DNA of 64,000 nucleotides from Bacillota bacterium. GTDB taxonomy: Bacteria > Bacillota > Clostridia > Lachnospirales > Lachnospiraceae. The first letter of the stretch is position 1; each line of letters begins with the position of its first letter. This document shows positions 1 through 8,636 of this stretch, one piece after another. Position numbers and translations under genes: made by a program. The notes under the pieces are model-generated. The model did not search any database and was not told where the DNA came from. It was given only the letters and a program-made list of their open reading frames with translations. The stretch is from the NCBI GenBank assembly GCA_023386815.1, contig JAEWIZ010000032.1, positions 1 to 64,000 on the forward strand. The letters run 5' to 3'.

Positions 1-185
1 AACTCTCACCTAGGGATCAAAATTCATCTCTACACGCTCCTAAATTTTTAACTAAACGCTATTCTTATCACTCTGTTGAATGTGATATACGATTTTTATC
101 TAAAAAATGCTTATCTAAATGACATTGATAAAATTATACTGATATGATTCATAGTGGAGAAGTGAGTAGGGGAGGTGTATTCTGG

Positions 186-1451
186 ATGGAAGAGCGGATT
201 TATTTCTGTATTGATTTAAAATCATTTTATGCTTCGGTAGAGTGTGTGGAGCGTAAACTTGATCCTCTAACCACTAATCTTGCTGTTGCAGACCCGGAGA
301 GAACACAGAAGACGATCTGTCTGGCAATCTCCCCATCTATGAAGGCGCTGGGAATAAAGAATCGTTGCAGAGTATTTGAGATTCCAAAAGGTGTACCGTA
401 TATTATGGCTCCTCCGAGAATGAAGCTTTATATTGAATATTCGGCCTATATATATTCTATCTATTTAAAGTATATCTCAAAAGAGGATATTCATGTTTAT
501 TCTATCGATGAGGCATTCCTTGATGTGACTCGCTATCTATCCATGTACCATATGAGTGCAAGAGAATTTGCGATGCAGATTATGCAGGATATTAAAAAAT
601 CAACAGGAGTAACTGCTACAGCCGGAATTGGAACGAATCTGTATCTGGCAAAGATTGCACTTGATATCTCGGCAAAGCATTCTAAAGATAATATTGGATA
701 TTTAAACGAAGAACTCTTTCAAAAGACGTTGTGGAGACATCAGCCCTTGACAGACTTCTGGAGAATAGGACGTGGGACAGTAAACCGATTAGCGAGTATG
801 GGTATTGTAACGATGGGTGATATTGCTCGGACGAACGAAGATATGCTTTATCACTTGTTTGGAATTGATGCAGAGCTTCTGATTGACCATGCCTGGGGAA
901 GAGAAACAACAACCATGGAGGATATTAAGACATATAAGCCCAAAAGCAATTCCATGTCCAGTGCGCAGATACTACCAAGAGATTATAGTTTTGAGGAGTG
1001 TGGCTTAGTAGTGAAGGAGATGGTAGATGCCTTATGTCTGGATATGGTTGATAAAGGTGTTGTTACCAGTTCGATATCTTTAATGATTGGATATACGAGT
1101 GAGTTGGAGATAAAACCTGCTACAGGGACGGCATCTATGTCTGTTACCACTAACTCTTACCGAACTATCCTGCCCTATGTAATGGAGCTGTATGAGCGTA
1201 TTACAGATAAGGGTAAGCCTATCCGAAGGTTGGGATTGTCCTGCAACAATATTGTAGATGAAGTTTATGAACAGTATGACTTATTTACCGATCCCGTAGA
1301 GTTAGAGAAGGATAGGAAGCTGCAAAAGGCAGCCTTGGAAATCAAAAAGAAGTTTGGTAAGAATGCTTTGATCCGTGGGATGGATTTGCAGGAGGCAGGC
1401 ACTACCATAGAGCGTAACAAACAGATTGGAGGGCATAAAAGTGGAGATTAG
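186..1451 (+). CDS. Y-family (UmuC/UvrX-like) error-prone DNA polymerase
   Basis: Translesion DNA polymerase of the Y family, expected to copy past damaged bases in the cytoplasm. The 421-residue protein has the family palm motifs: FCIDLKSFYASVE near residues 8-20 supplies the first metal aspartate (D10), and YSIDEAF near 106-111 supplies the acidic pair D108/E109. The KNRCRVFEIP segment is closer to UmuC/UvrX/YqjW than to DinB, and the little-finger region follows. I chose the ATG at 186 because a GGGGAGG box lies about 10 nt upstream; an in-frame ATG at 144 has no such site. The 3' end overlaps a YolD-like gene by 11 nt, the same pairing as B. subtilis yqjW/uvrX with their YolD-type partners. 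I see no convincing LexA box in the 143 nt upstream. Confidence 0.9.
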   Translation: MEERIYFCIDLKSFYASVECVERKLDPLTTNLAVADPERTQKTICLAISPSMKALGIKNRCRVFEIPKGVPYIMAPPRMKLYIEYSAYIYSIYLKYISKEDIHVYSIDEAFLDVTRYLSMYHMSAREFAMQIMQDIKKSTGVTATAGIGTNLYLAKIALDISAKHSKDNIGYLNEELFQKTLWRHQPLTDFWRIGRGTVNRLASMGIVTMGDIARTNEDMLYHLFGIDAELLIDHAWGRETTTMEDIKTYKPKSNSMSSAQILPRDYSFEECGLVVKEMVDALCLDMVDKGVVTSSISLMIGYTSELEIKPATGTASMSVTTNSYRTILPYVMELYERITDKGKPIRRLGLSCNNIVDEVYEQYDLFTDPVELEKDRKLQKAALEIKKKFGKNALIRGMDLQEAGTTIERNKQIGGHKSGD

Positions 1452-1788
1452 ACGGGGTAACATGGATAGACAGAACCGTGCCAAACAGTTTATGCCCTTT
1501 GATGCTTTAAAAGGATTCCGGGAAGCATTAGCAGAGAAAGAGCGAATTATTGTCCCTAAGCGAGATTTGTCGGAAGAGCAGAAGGAAGAATTAGATCGGA
1601 AACTTAGGCAGGTACGGGTAAAGGATATCATAACCGTGGAATTTTTTCAGAATAGAGAATATGTGCAGTTAACTGGAATGGTATCACGTGTAGATGTAAC
1701 CAGTAGACTCTTATGTATAGTTAATACAAAGATTCCTTTTGATGATATCTCTGATCTACAGGGGGATATGATCCATGAAGTGATATGA
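1441..1788 (+). CDS. YolD-like family protein
   Basis: Small 115-residue protein of the YolD-like family. It begins with a basic segment and carries the typical N-terminal AKQFMPFDALKGF motif (about residues 15-27), followed by a charged helix and a beta-rich end. Its molecular function is not settled; the family is repeatedly found beside Y-family polymerases in Firmicutes, which suggests a role in translesion synthesis. The start is inferred as GTG at 1441, seven bases after a GGAGGG box; a TTG at 1426 in the same frame has no ribosome site. It overlaps the polymerase stop by 11 nt, so the two are probably translationally coupled. Confidence 0.8.
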   Translation: MEIRRGNMDRQNRAKQFMPFDALKGFREALAEKERIIVPKRDLSEEQKEELDRKLRQVRVKDIITVEFFQNREYVQLTGMVSRVDVTSRLLCIVNTKIPFDDISDLQGDMIHEVI

Positions 1789-1811
1789 TGCAAAGATAAT
1801 TCCAGTATAGT

Positions 1812-1848
1812 CTCTAAACCTTTAAAATATAGGGTTTAGAGCTTTTTT
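1812..1848 (+). terminator. Rho-independent terminator after the polymerase/YolD pair
   Basis: A perfect 9-bp stem CTCTAAACC/GGTTTAGAG with a 12-nt AT-rich loop is followed by a C and a run of six T. It lies 24 nt after the YolD-like stop codon and closes the two-gene unit. Confidence 0.8.
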
Positions 1849-2055
1849 ATGCGTGAAAGCTATTTGGTTGCTTAGATGGTTTATTTATAGAATTGCATAT
1901 TGATTTGAAATGCAAAACGTGATAATCTGGTTATAATAACTACATATAGTGACATTAATACTACGACATATATATCCTATCAGTAATAAAGAGATAGAGC
2001 AGTTTCGGTGTTTGCAATTATCGTGATTAAGCTATTATTAGAAGGAGATTGTCAT

Positions 2056-2898
2056 ATGGAAAAGATCGCATTAATTACGGATTCGGCTTGCGATATAGAC
2101 GATGAAACCCTAAGCAGGTATGATATCCAGGTTTTACCCTTTAAGATCCTATACAAAGAGAGCGAGTATACGGACGGAGTTGATATTACACCTCAAGAAG
2201 TATATACGAATATGAAAACGGAGATACCAAAATCATCTCAGCCTGCTATGGAGGATATTGAGAAGCTGTATATGGAGTTGGAAAGAAAGAGCTATACCCA
2301 TGTTATTTCTATCAATATTTCAAGCGGTATCTCAGGAACTGTCAATGGGGTAGAATTAATCAGCAAAGAATTTCCAACCATAGAAACATTTCTATATGAT
2401 ACGAAATCCACTTCCGTATGCCAAGGAATCCTTGTTAAAAAGTGTGGTGAAATGATAGAAAAGGGGATGGATTTTCAAAAGATTATTAAGTCAATTCCTG
2501 AACTGAGAAAGAAGATTCATTTATACTTTGTGTTCGGAACTCTGGAATATGCCATAAAGGGAGGAAGAATAGGTAAAATATCCGGCACCATTGGTGATGT
2601 TCTTAACATTAAGCCCATCGTTAGCTTCGATGATGAATTTGGTCAATGCTATACCTGCGAAAAAGTAAGAGGAAGAGTAAAGTCCATTCATCGGTTAATA
2701 GAATTTAGTGAGAAATTTGCCACGAAATGCGATGCCTACGTCATTCATGGAAATGTAGAAGAGGAAGCACATAAAATGTGCGATCAGCTGCGTAGGAATC
2801 CAAATATCAGAAATGTCTACCTCATAGGCCAGATTAGCGCTATTGTGGGAGTATATTGCGGACCAGGAACCTTAGGAGTGTGCTATTGTGAAATATAA
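2056..2898 (+). CDS. DegV family fatty-acid-binding protein
   Basis: 280-residue DegV-type protein. Members bind a long-chain fatty acid and several act as the FakB component that presents fatty acids to the kinase FakA; which fatty acid this one binds cannot be read here. Visible signatures are ALITDSACDI at residues 5-14, KSSQPA near 59-64 and SINISSGISGT near 87-97, the segments that line the carboxylate pocket, then the conserved KGGRIGKISG stretch in the second half. The ATG at 2056 follows GAAGGAGA by 7 nt; upstream in-frame triplets lack a ribosome site. A TATAAT at 1932-1937 may be its -10 box but no good -35 accompanies it. A terminator follows directly. Confidence 0.88.
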   Translation: MEKIALITDSACDIDDETLSRYDIQVLPFKILYKESEYTDGVDITPQEVYTNMKTEIPKSSQPAMEDIEKLYMELERKSYTHVISINISSGISGTVNGVELISKEFPTIETFLYDTKSTSVCQGILVKKCGEMIEKGMDFQKIIKSIPELRKKIHLYFVFGTLEYAIKGGRIGKISGTIGDVLNIKPIVSFDDEFGQCYTCEKVRGRVKSIHRLIEFSEKFATKCDAYVIHGNVEEEAHKMCDQLRRNPNIRNVYLIGQISAIVGVYCGPGTLGVCYCEI

Positions 2899-2922
2899 AA
2901 GGCTCCAAACTGGGAGCCTTTT
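2897..2922 (+). terminator. Terminator between degV and the converging FNT gene
   Basis: The stem AAAGGCTCC/GGAGCCTTT with a short loop overlaps the degV stop codon and ends in TTTT. It is A-rich on the left arm and T-rich on the right, so it could work in both directions for the two converging genes. Confidence 0.75.
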
Positions 2923-2960
2923 ACTATATATGCTTCTATCTATCTAGCAAGGATAAATCC

Positions 2961-3572
2961 TTACTCCTTATGTAGCAACTTATCTGAAAGAGGAATCAGA
3001 CAACCACCGAGCAGGTTTCCGATTGATATTACTATAATGTAAAGAAAGGCTTTGGAACCCCAAGCATTTGCCATGCTGAAGTAGAACATATCCGCGATGC
3101 TATGCTCATAGCCGGAAAGAATAAACACCATAATTGGTAATATCAAAGCCAGATGCTTTCCTACGCTGTCCTTAATTGTCTGGAAACCAGTCACAGCGAT
3201 ACACATGAGGATACCACACATAAATGCCATGATAAAGGTACTGAATAAGGTATCTGAAAGCTTAACATTAACAATTTCGGTTGTATGCTCTACCAGTTTT
3301 GAGAGCTTCGTGTTTCGAAATATATAACCAGAGCCAACGGTGCCTGCAAAATTTCCGAGATAGACAATCAGCACGGTTAATAAATAGGAGGGTTTTTCAT
3401 TTACAATAGCACATACTTTACCAGTATACAGATAAAACCCAAAGGTATATATGGTAAACAAGCCGATGGAGAATAAAAATGAGCCTGCGATGTGATTATC
3501 CAATGACAGATAAATGACTCCACCGATACTAATGGCAATACCGGCCAGAATAGATTTGATAAATGTTTTCAT
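2961..3572 (-). CDS. Formate/nitrite transporter (FNT) family channel, short form
   Basis: 203-residue integral membrane protein with about six hydrophobic segments. FNT pentamers move small monovalent anions (formate, nitrite, hydrosulfide) across the membrane; the substrate here is unknown. The diagnostic segment is GYEHSIADMFYF near residues 147-158, containing the pore histidine of the FNT signature (commonly EHSxANM), and the TM3-like stretch GNFAGTVGSG fits the family. The ATG at 3572 is preceded by GGAAG; a longer in-frame reading from 3662 is unlikely because a TATAAT -10 box lies at 3651-3656 on the same strand. At 203 residues it is shorter than most FNT channels (about 250-280). 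Confidence 0.8.
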   Translation of the reverse strand: MKTFIKSILAGIAISIGGVIYLSLDNHIAGSFLFSIGLFTIYTFGFYLYTGKVCAIVNEKPSYLLTVLIVYLGNFAGTVGSGYIFRNTKLSKLVEHTTEIVNVKLSDTLFSTFIMAFMCGILMCIAVTGFQTIKDSVGKHLALILPIMVFILSGYEHSIADMFYFSMANAWGSKAFLYIIVISIGNLLGGCLIPLSDKLLHKE

Positions 3573-3761
3573 TGCGGGAACTTCCTTTTCTAAATATGAT
3601 TTAACTAAATGCAGCAGCCAGTCCCTATGTTTTTGGGATGACCATATCACATTATAATGCACAGAGCCGAGTGTGTACAGTACTTTTGTCTTAATGAAAG
3701 AAATTCATCAACTTTTTAATACCAAAATACCATCATATGGATAAAGTATTCTATTAATTAG

Positions 3762-3813
3762 AAAATCCTGTGACCAGAGGTGCTAACTACGAGCATTTCT
3801 GGCACAGGATTTT
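3762..3813 (-). terminator. Terminator of mntH
   Basis: A long hairpin whose arms (3762-3778 and 3798-3813) match over 16 pairs with one bulged base, with an AAAA/TTTT base and TTTTC following on the minus strand. It sits 30 nt past the mntH stop codon. The symmetrical A/T flanks mean it may also stop plus-strand transcription. Confidence 0.8.
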
Positions 3814-3843
3814 GTGTTTTCATAAGATTGGTATCCTACTACC

Positions 3844-5085
3844 CTACAAAATATAACTTAACAATAAAGCGACATTCAAGCCAGCTACGATTAACCCTAT
3901 GATACCCAAAAGTATTTTATTATGCATCGAGTTAGCATGATTACCCATTACTTTTTTTGAGGATGTAAGATAAATCTGCAAAAAGATAGAGATAGGTAAT
4001 TGGATGCTTAAAAACATCTGGGAATAGATTAAGCCTTTGAAGGGATCTTTTATAAAGAAGATAATAATGGCAGATAACACTAAGGTAAGAGCTACACCTA
4101 CTTTCGTATGATCATCCTTAATGTCATAGGGTTCCTTATACATTCCGGCAAAGATACTTCCACCCGCCATACCGGCGGTAATGGAAGATGAAACGCCAGA
4201 AAATAATAAGGCGATGGCAAATACTACGGAGGCAGCATTTCCAAGGAGTGGTTTTAACATTTGCTGAGCCTGTCCTAACTCACTGACATGCAGACCTCCG
4301 GTAAAGAAGGTGGCAGCTGCAACAAGGATCATAGCACTATTAATGGCCCATCCTATAATCATGGAAAAAAGTGTATCAAGAAATTCGTATTTCAATTGCT
4401 TGTGAATGATAGCTTCATCTTGTAGATTCCATTGACGGCTTTGGATTACTTCTGAATGTAAGAATAAATTGTGCGGCATTACTACTGCACCGAGCACACT
4501 CATGATTACTGGTATGGAGCCAGCAGGAAAGCTTGGAATAACCCAGCTGGGAATGGCTTCAGCCCATTTTACTTTAACCAGACATAACTCAATAAGAAAT
4601 GAGATACCAATTAATGATACAAAGCCCATTATAATTTTCTCTAATCTTTGATAGGAATTCGTAAATAAAAGAAATAGCACTAAGGCTAAAACCAACACAG
4701 TACCAATCTTTATGGGAATACCAAACAGCATATTGAGGGCAATTGCACCACCAAGTAATTCTGCTAAAGAAGTAGATACTGCTGCTAACATTGCAGTGGT
4801 TAAAATCGGTTTGTTTACAGAAGGTTTGAGGTATTTTGCTGCCGATTCAGATAAACAATTACCGGTTGCTATGCCTAGATGAGCTGCATTGTGCTGTAGC
4901 ACGATCAACATAAAGGTAGCAAGCGTAACCATCCAAAGCAGTTGATACCCGTAATCAGAACCAGCAGCTACATTAGATGCCCAGTTACCGGGATCAATAA
5001 AACCAACAGTCACTAATAATCCAGGGCCGATATATTTAAAAAAGTCTAATCTGGGTTTGTGATTCTTACTAAATAAAGTTCTCAT
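3844..5085 (-). CDS. mntH: Nramp-family divalent metal (Mn2+) transporter
   Basis: 413-residue proton-coupled metal importer of the Nramp family with about eleven membrane segments. The metal-site motifs are intact: DPGNWA in TM1 (residues 32-37) and GAVVMPHNLFLHS in TM6 (about 199-211), where the D, N and the MPH methionine are the expected ligands. These favour Mn2+ or Fe2+ over the divergent Mg2+ or trivalent subfamilies. The ATG at 5085 has only a weak ribosome site, and a small AGGATTA/TAATCCT hairpin (5103-5123) lies just upstream, possibly limiting translation. Transcription is likely controlled by a metalloregulator: a near-consensus promoter and a 15-nt palindrome lie at 5177-5221. 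Confidence 0.92.
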   Translation of the reverse strand: MRTLFSKNHKPRLDFFKYIGPGLLVTVGFIDPGNWASNVAAGSDYGYQLLWMVTLATFMLIVLQHNAAHLGIATGNCLSESAAKYLKPSVNKPILTTAMLAAVSTSLAELLGGAIALNMLFGIPIKIGTVLVLALVLFLLFTNSYQRLEKIIMGFVSLIGISFLIELCLVKVKWAEAIPSWVIPSFPAGSIPVIMSVLGAVVMPHNLFLHSEVIQSRQWNLQDEAIIHKQLKYEFLDTLFSMIIGWAINSAMILVAAATFFTGGLHVSELGQAQQMLKPLLGNAASVVFAIALLFSGVSSSITAGMAGGSIFAGMYKEPYDIKDDHTKVGVALTLVLSAIIIFFIKDPFKGLIYSQMFLSIQLPISIFLQIYLTSSKKVMGNHANSMHNKILLGIIGLIVAGLNVALLLSYIL

Positions 5086-5176
5086 TTCTAATAAATTGGC
5101 AAAGGATTAATATTTCTAATCCTCTGCTTTATCCTTTCCTTGCAATTTTAGGGTAAGCATCTAATGTTCATAATCT

Positions 5177-5221
5177 GTCATTGATAATGACTAATATAGT
5201 TGAAAATTATTATTTTGTAAA
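5177..5221 (-). promoter_or_regulatory. mntH promoter with overlapping palindromic operator
   Basis: On the minus strand TTTACA (5216-5221), a 17-nt spacer and TATATT (5193-5198) form a sigma-A-type promoter. Immediately downstream, covering the expected start of transcription, is GTCATTATCAATGAC (5177-5191), a perfect 6+6 inverted repeat around a 3-nt centre. The site resembles a Fur-type box (TGATAATGA on one strand), so repression by a Fur- or MntR-like regulator is inferred. Confidence 0.65.
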
Positions 5222-5293
5222 TAGTAATTATTATTGTTTTATCCATTGTTTTCTTTACCCATCAATGGAAAGGGGTTTACAAAGTTAGTGCAC

Positions 5294-5941
5294 TTATTTA
5301 AATAACCGTAGGAAAGCAAGAGATATTAGAATAGCGCCGCTTAACCAGGATAAGCCAAAGGGCATTTTTTCACATAGTTTATGACCTAGTTGTTCTCCCA
5401 ATTTTACTGCCAGTGTACTTAGTACAAGAGACGATATAATTACAGCTAGTATGCTTATATTTGCAAGTGCGGCTCCAACACCGGCTACAAGACTATCAAT
5501 AGACAAAGCAATGGCAATAGATAATGCCTCCCTTGGTGATAGTGTCTTTGAATTATCGACATCGGCTTCCTTTGGGTTAGCGTAGATATTTAATATGAAA
5601 TTTAGATTAAGCAGACTGAATTCAATTTGCTTATTGATGGTCGTATGCTTTTCGATTGCAGATTTGATCAGATTATCCAGAAGCTTGATTACGCCTAAAA
5701 TAAATAAAATTCCAAAGGATACCAGGTGTAGAACGCCTCCGGGGATAAAAGATTTGAGAAACGTACCGAGTAAAAGAGAGATTCCAAGTACTATGGTACA
5801 TAGGAAGGAGATAACCTGGACGGATATCATGGGAATCTTAATTTTATTGCTGCCATAAGCAAAGCTTGCAATCAATGCATCTGTAGATAATGCAGTTACA
5901 AAGAACACTGACTCTATAATTTTAACCATTGGATAACTCAT
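5294..5941 (-). CDS. ytaF: YtaF/MntP-like sporulation membrane protein
   Basis: 215-residue polytopic membrane protein of the DUF204 group, which contains the sporulation protein YtaF and the Mn2+ exporter MntP. Two related halves are visible: ALSTDALIASFAYGSNKI near the N terminus and ALSIDSLVAGVGAAL near residues 145-160, each with the conserved aspartate after ALS. A charged central loop rich in D, K and E separates them, as in YtaF. The start at 5941 has AAGGA 8 nt upstream and is preferred over the in-frame ATG at 5965. It lies next to mntH on the same strand, so a link with Mn handling is possible, but mntH has its own promoter between them. Confidence 0.8.
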   Translation of the reverse strand: MSYPMVKIIESVFFVTALSTDALIASFAYGSNKIKIPMISVQVISFLCTIVLGISLLLGTFLKSFIPGGVLHLVSFGILFILGVIKLLDNLIKSAIEKHTTINKQIEFSLLNLNFILNIYANPKEADVDNSKTLSPREALSIAIALSIDSLVAGVGAALANISILAVIISSLVLSTLAVKLGEQLGHKLCEKMPFGLSWLSGAILISLAFLRLFK

Positions 5942-6197
5942 AATGCATATCCTTAGATGTATCATCGAGATTATTCTATGAGTAAGGGATGTACTAAGTT
6001 ACTGATTAGAAAAGATCTCCTTATTTATACGATTGAAAGAGAAGGGATTGGTGTGAACTAGGATGAAAAGATTGACGGTTAATGTATATTAATGGTAGTA
6101 TAAAGCTATAGGGAAGACTTCATAATTCGACATAAAAACCATAATTTGGGTACAAAGAAAGCGTAATTATTAAAGTGGGTGAGGGAGACTTAAAAAT

Positions 6198-8549
6198 ATG
6201 ACGAAGCAGCGTTCAGGGGGGATTAGAAGGAATAGGTATCGCTACATTCCATGTGCCATATATATCCTAGGATTGATTATAATATTGGCTGCATGTGTTT
6301 TATTTGTAAAAACATCACAGGCAGGTATTGTTGCTATGTGCATTTTCCTAACATACTCCGTTGTATTTTTAGCTGTATTTCAGAACCAGCAGCTGAAGAT
6401 GGAAAAAGAAAAGTTGAATATATCTGAGGAAAGGTTGAAAGAGAGAGAGACCCTATTTAGAACAATTTTTGAGCAAGCTACCATTGGAATATCAATCGGT
6501 CATAATGACAAGTATTATATGTTGAAGGGCACGAATGAGCCTAGTATTAATCCGATGTTTGAGCGAATTACCGGGCGAAGCAAGGAAGAGTTCGCAGCGA
6601 TTACTTGGATGGATATGACATATCCTGAGGATTTAGAGAAGGACTTAGAAAAGTTTAATCAGCTTAAAGAGAATATCATTGATAGCTATGAATTAGAGAA
6701 AAGATATATTAAGCCAGATGGATCTTTAGCCTGGATCAATATGATGGTATCTAGATTAAATCTGGAAGGCAGTTCTGATTTTTATCATCTATGCCTTGCA
6801 ACGGATATCCATAAAGAAAAGGAGATTCAGCAGGAGCTATATCAAAGTGAACGGGATAAGTCTAATTTCTTGGAACATCTGCCGGGTATGGCATATCGTT
6901 GTAATTTTGATAGAGATTGGACAATGCAATACGTGTCAAGAGGGTGTATTGACCTTACCGGTTATCAGCCGGAAAGCATCCTAAATAATCGGGATCTTTC
7001 CTTCGACGATCTGATTCTCCCTCAGTATAGAGAGCATTTATGGGAGAAGTGGCTTCAAGTGAAGGAGGATAATTCTCAGCTTAAGGAAGAATATGAAATA
7101 AGAACAGCTTCAGGCGAAATAAAATGGGTGTATGAGCAAGGGCATATTGTTTATGATGAAAATAATAATGTAAAAAACCTGGAAGGAATAATTATTGATA
7201 TCACACAGCAAAAAGAGCAAGAACTGAGATTAAAATATATTAGTGAACATAATAACCTTTCTGGTTTATATAATCGCCGATATTTTGAAATGGTAATGGA
7301 AATGGAATGCAATCGTCCGGGCTCTGTTAATAAAGCGCTTCTATTGGTGAATATTCGAAAATTTAATAAGATTAATCTTACCTATGGTTATTATCAAGGA
7401 GAACGGCTGATCCAAGCTCTGGCAAGTATGCTTAAGGAAATGTGTAAGGAGAATTATGAGCTGTTCCATATATCAGAGGACCGTTTTGTAATTCTGGTAA
7501 AGGGTTATCTGGAACAGACAGAATTGGCTAAGTTATGTGAAAACATCCTTCAGAGCACGCAAAACATTCAGGTTATAAGCAGTTTCCAAATTAGTATAGG
7601 TGTTCTGGAAATTCATGATCTGAAAGTGGGGGTTGAAAGTATCTTAAAATTCGCTTCCATCGCAGCAGAGCATGCGAATAAAAGTAAGACCTTGGATTAT
7701 TGTTTTTTCAACCAGGAGATGGAAGAAAATATTATGTTTAGGGAAGTAATTAAAGAAGAGCTTTCAGAGATTTCAACTACGGATAAAGACTCAAATCTAT
7801 TTTTGAATTACCAGCCCATTGTTGATCTTAAAACGAATAAAATATATGGTTTTGAGGCACTTGCACGTTTTAATAGTGATAAGTTTGGTTGCATATCTCC
7901 AAATGTGTTTATAACCATTGCGGAAGAAGAGGGTATTATTATTGCGTTAGGTAATAAAATCATACGACTGGCTCTCAATTTTCTGAAACAGCTAGAGCTA
8001 CAAGGCTTTGTGGATATAACACTCTCCTTTAATGTATCGGCGGTGCAATTGCTTCGGGAAGGCTTTGTTGAAACCTTGAATGATTATATCAAAGAAGCTT
8101 CAGTGAATCCAAAAAATTTGAATATAGAGTTGACGGAGACAGTATTTTCCAATGACTACGAAGAGATTAACAGAATCTTAGACCAAATTAGTGAAATGGG
8201 TATTAAGGTGTCCATTGATGATTTTGGAACCGGATATTCATCGCTGGCGCGTGAAAGAGAGTTGAATATTAATTGTCTTAAAATAGATAAGTATTTTATA
8301 GATAAATTACTCTCTTTAGACGGAAAAGCAGCAGTTGTTGGGGATATTATTTCCATGGCACATAAATTAGGACATTACGTAGTGGCAGAAGGAGTTGAGT
8401 ATGAAAGCCAAAAACAATATCTAGCGACACATGATTGTGACTATATGCAAGGATATTTATTTAGCAAACCTGTATCACAGGAGAGAGCATTGGAGCTGCT
8501 CCTTGAGACTAACTTTATCTTGGAAGAGGTATCAGTAAGGAAATTTTAA
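6198..8549 (+). CDS. PAS-PAS-GGDEF(degenerate)-EAL cyclic-di-GMP phosphodiesterase
   Basis: 783-residue membrane-bound c-di-GMP enzyme. Two transmembrane helices (about residues 18-60) are followed by a short coiled coil, two PAS sensor domains (about 85-210 and 225-345), a GGDEF-like domain and an EAL domain. The cyclase signature is degenerate (SEDRF at about 426-430 instead of GGDEF), so this part is probably regulatory. The EAL domain (about 535-775) keeps its catalytic residues: EALAR, NVSAVQL, ELTE, IDDFGTGYSS, KIDK and EGVE. It should therefore hydrolyse c-di-GMP to pGpG. The ATG has GGGAG 10 nt upstream. The next gene begins 87 nt later on the same strand, making this the first gene of a c-di-GMP block. 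Confidence 0.9.
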   Translation: MTKQRSGGIRRNRYRYIPCAIYILGLIIILAACVLFVKTSQAGIVAMCIFLTYSVVFLAVFQNQQLKMEKEKLNISEERLKERETLFRTIFEQATIGISIGHNDKYYMLKGTNEPSINPMFERITGRSKEEFAAITWMDMTYPEDLEKDLEKFNQLKENIIDSYELEKRYIKPDGSLAWINMMVSRLNLEGSSDFYHLCLATDIHKEKEIQQELYQSERDKSNFLEHLPGMAYRCNFDRDWTMQYVSRGCIDLTGYQPESILNNRDLSFDDLILPQYREHLWEKWLQVKEDNSQLKEEYEIRTASGEIKWVYEQGHIVYDENNNVKNLEGIIIDITQQKEQELRLKYISEHNNLSGLYNRRYFEMVMEMECNRPGSVNKALLLVNIRKFNKINLTYGYYQGERLIQALASMLKEMCKENYELFHISEDRFVILVKGYLEQTELAKLCENILQSTQNIQVISSFQISIGVLEIHDLKVGVESILKFASIAAEHANKSKTLDYCFFNQEMEENIMFREVIKEELSEISTTDKDSNLFLNYQPIVDLKTNKIYGFEALARFNSDKFGCISPNVFITIAEEEGIIIALGNKIIRLALNFLKQLELQGFVDITLSFNVSAVQLLREGFVETLNDYIKEASVNPKNLNIELTETVFSNDYEEINRILDQISEMGIKVSIDDFGTGYSSLARERELNINCLKIDKYFIDKLLSLDGKAAVVGDIISMAHKLGHYVVAEGVEYESQKQYLATHDCDYMQGYLFSKPVSQERALELLLETNFILEEVSVRKF

Positions 8550-8636
8550 TCATAAGGATCAATGGAATATAATGTCCTATTCACTCATGTCTGCCCATTT
8601 TGGACAAACAAAGCTACAGGAGGGGCGTATGTACAT

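Noticed and set aside
1..143. SOS (LexA) operator before the Y-family polymerase
   Set aside because: No CGAAC-4N-GTTCG-type palindrome is present in the visible upstream sequence, although the true promoter could lie beyond the window edge.
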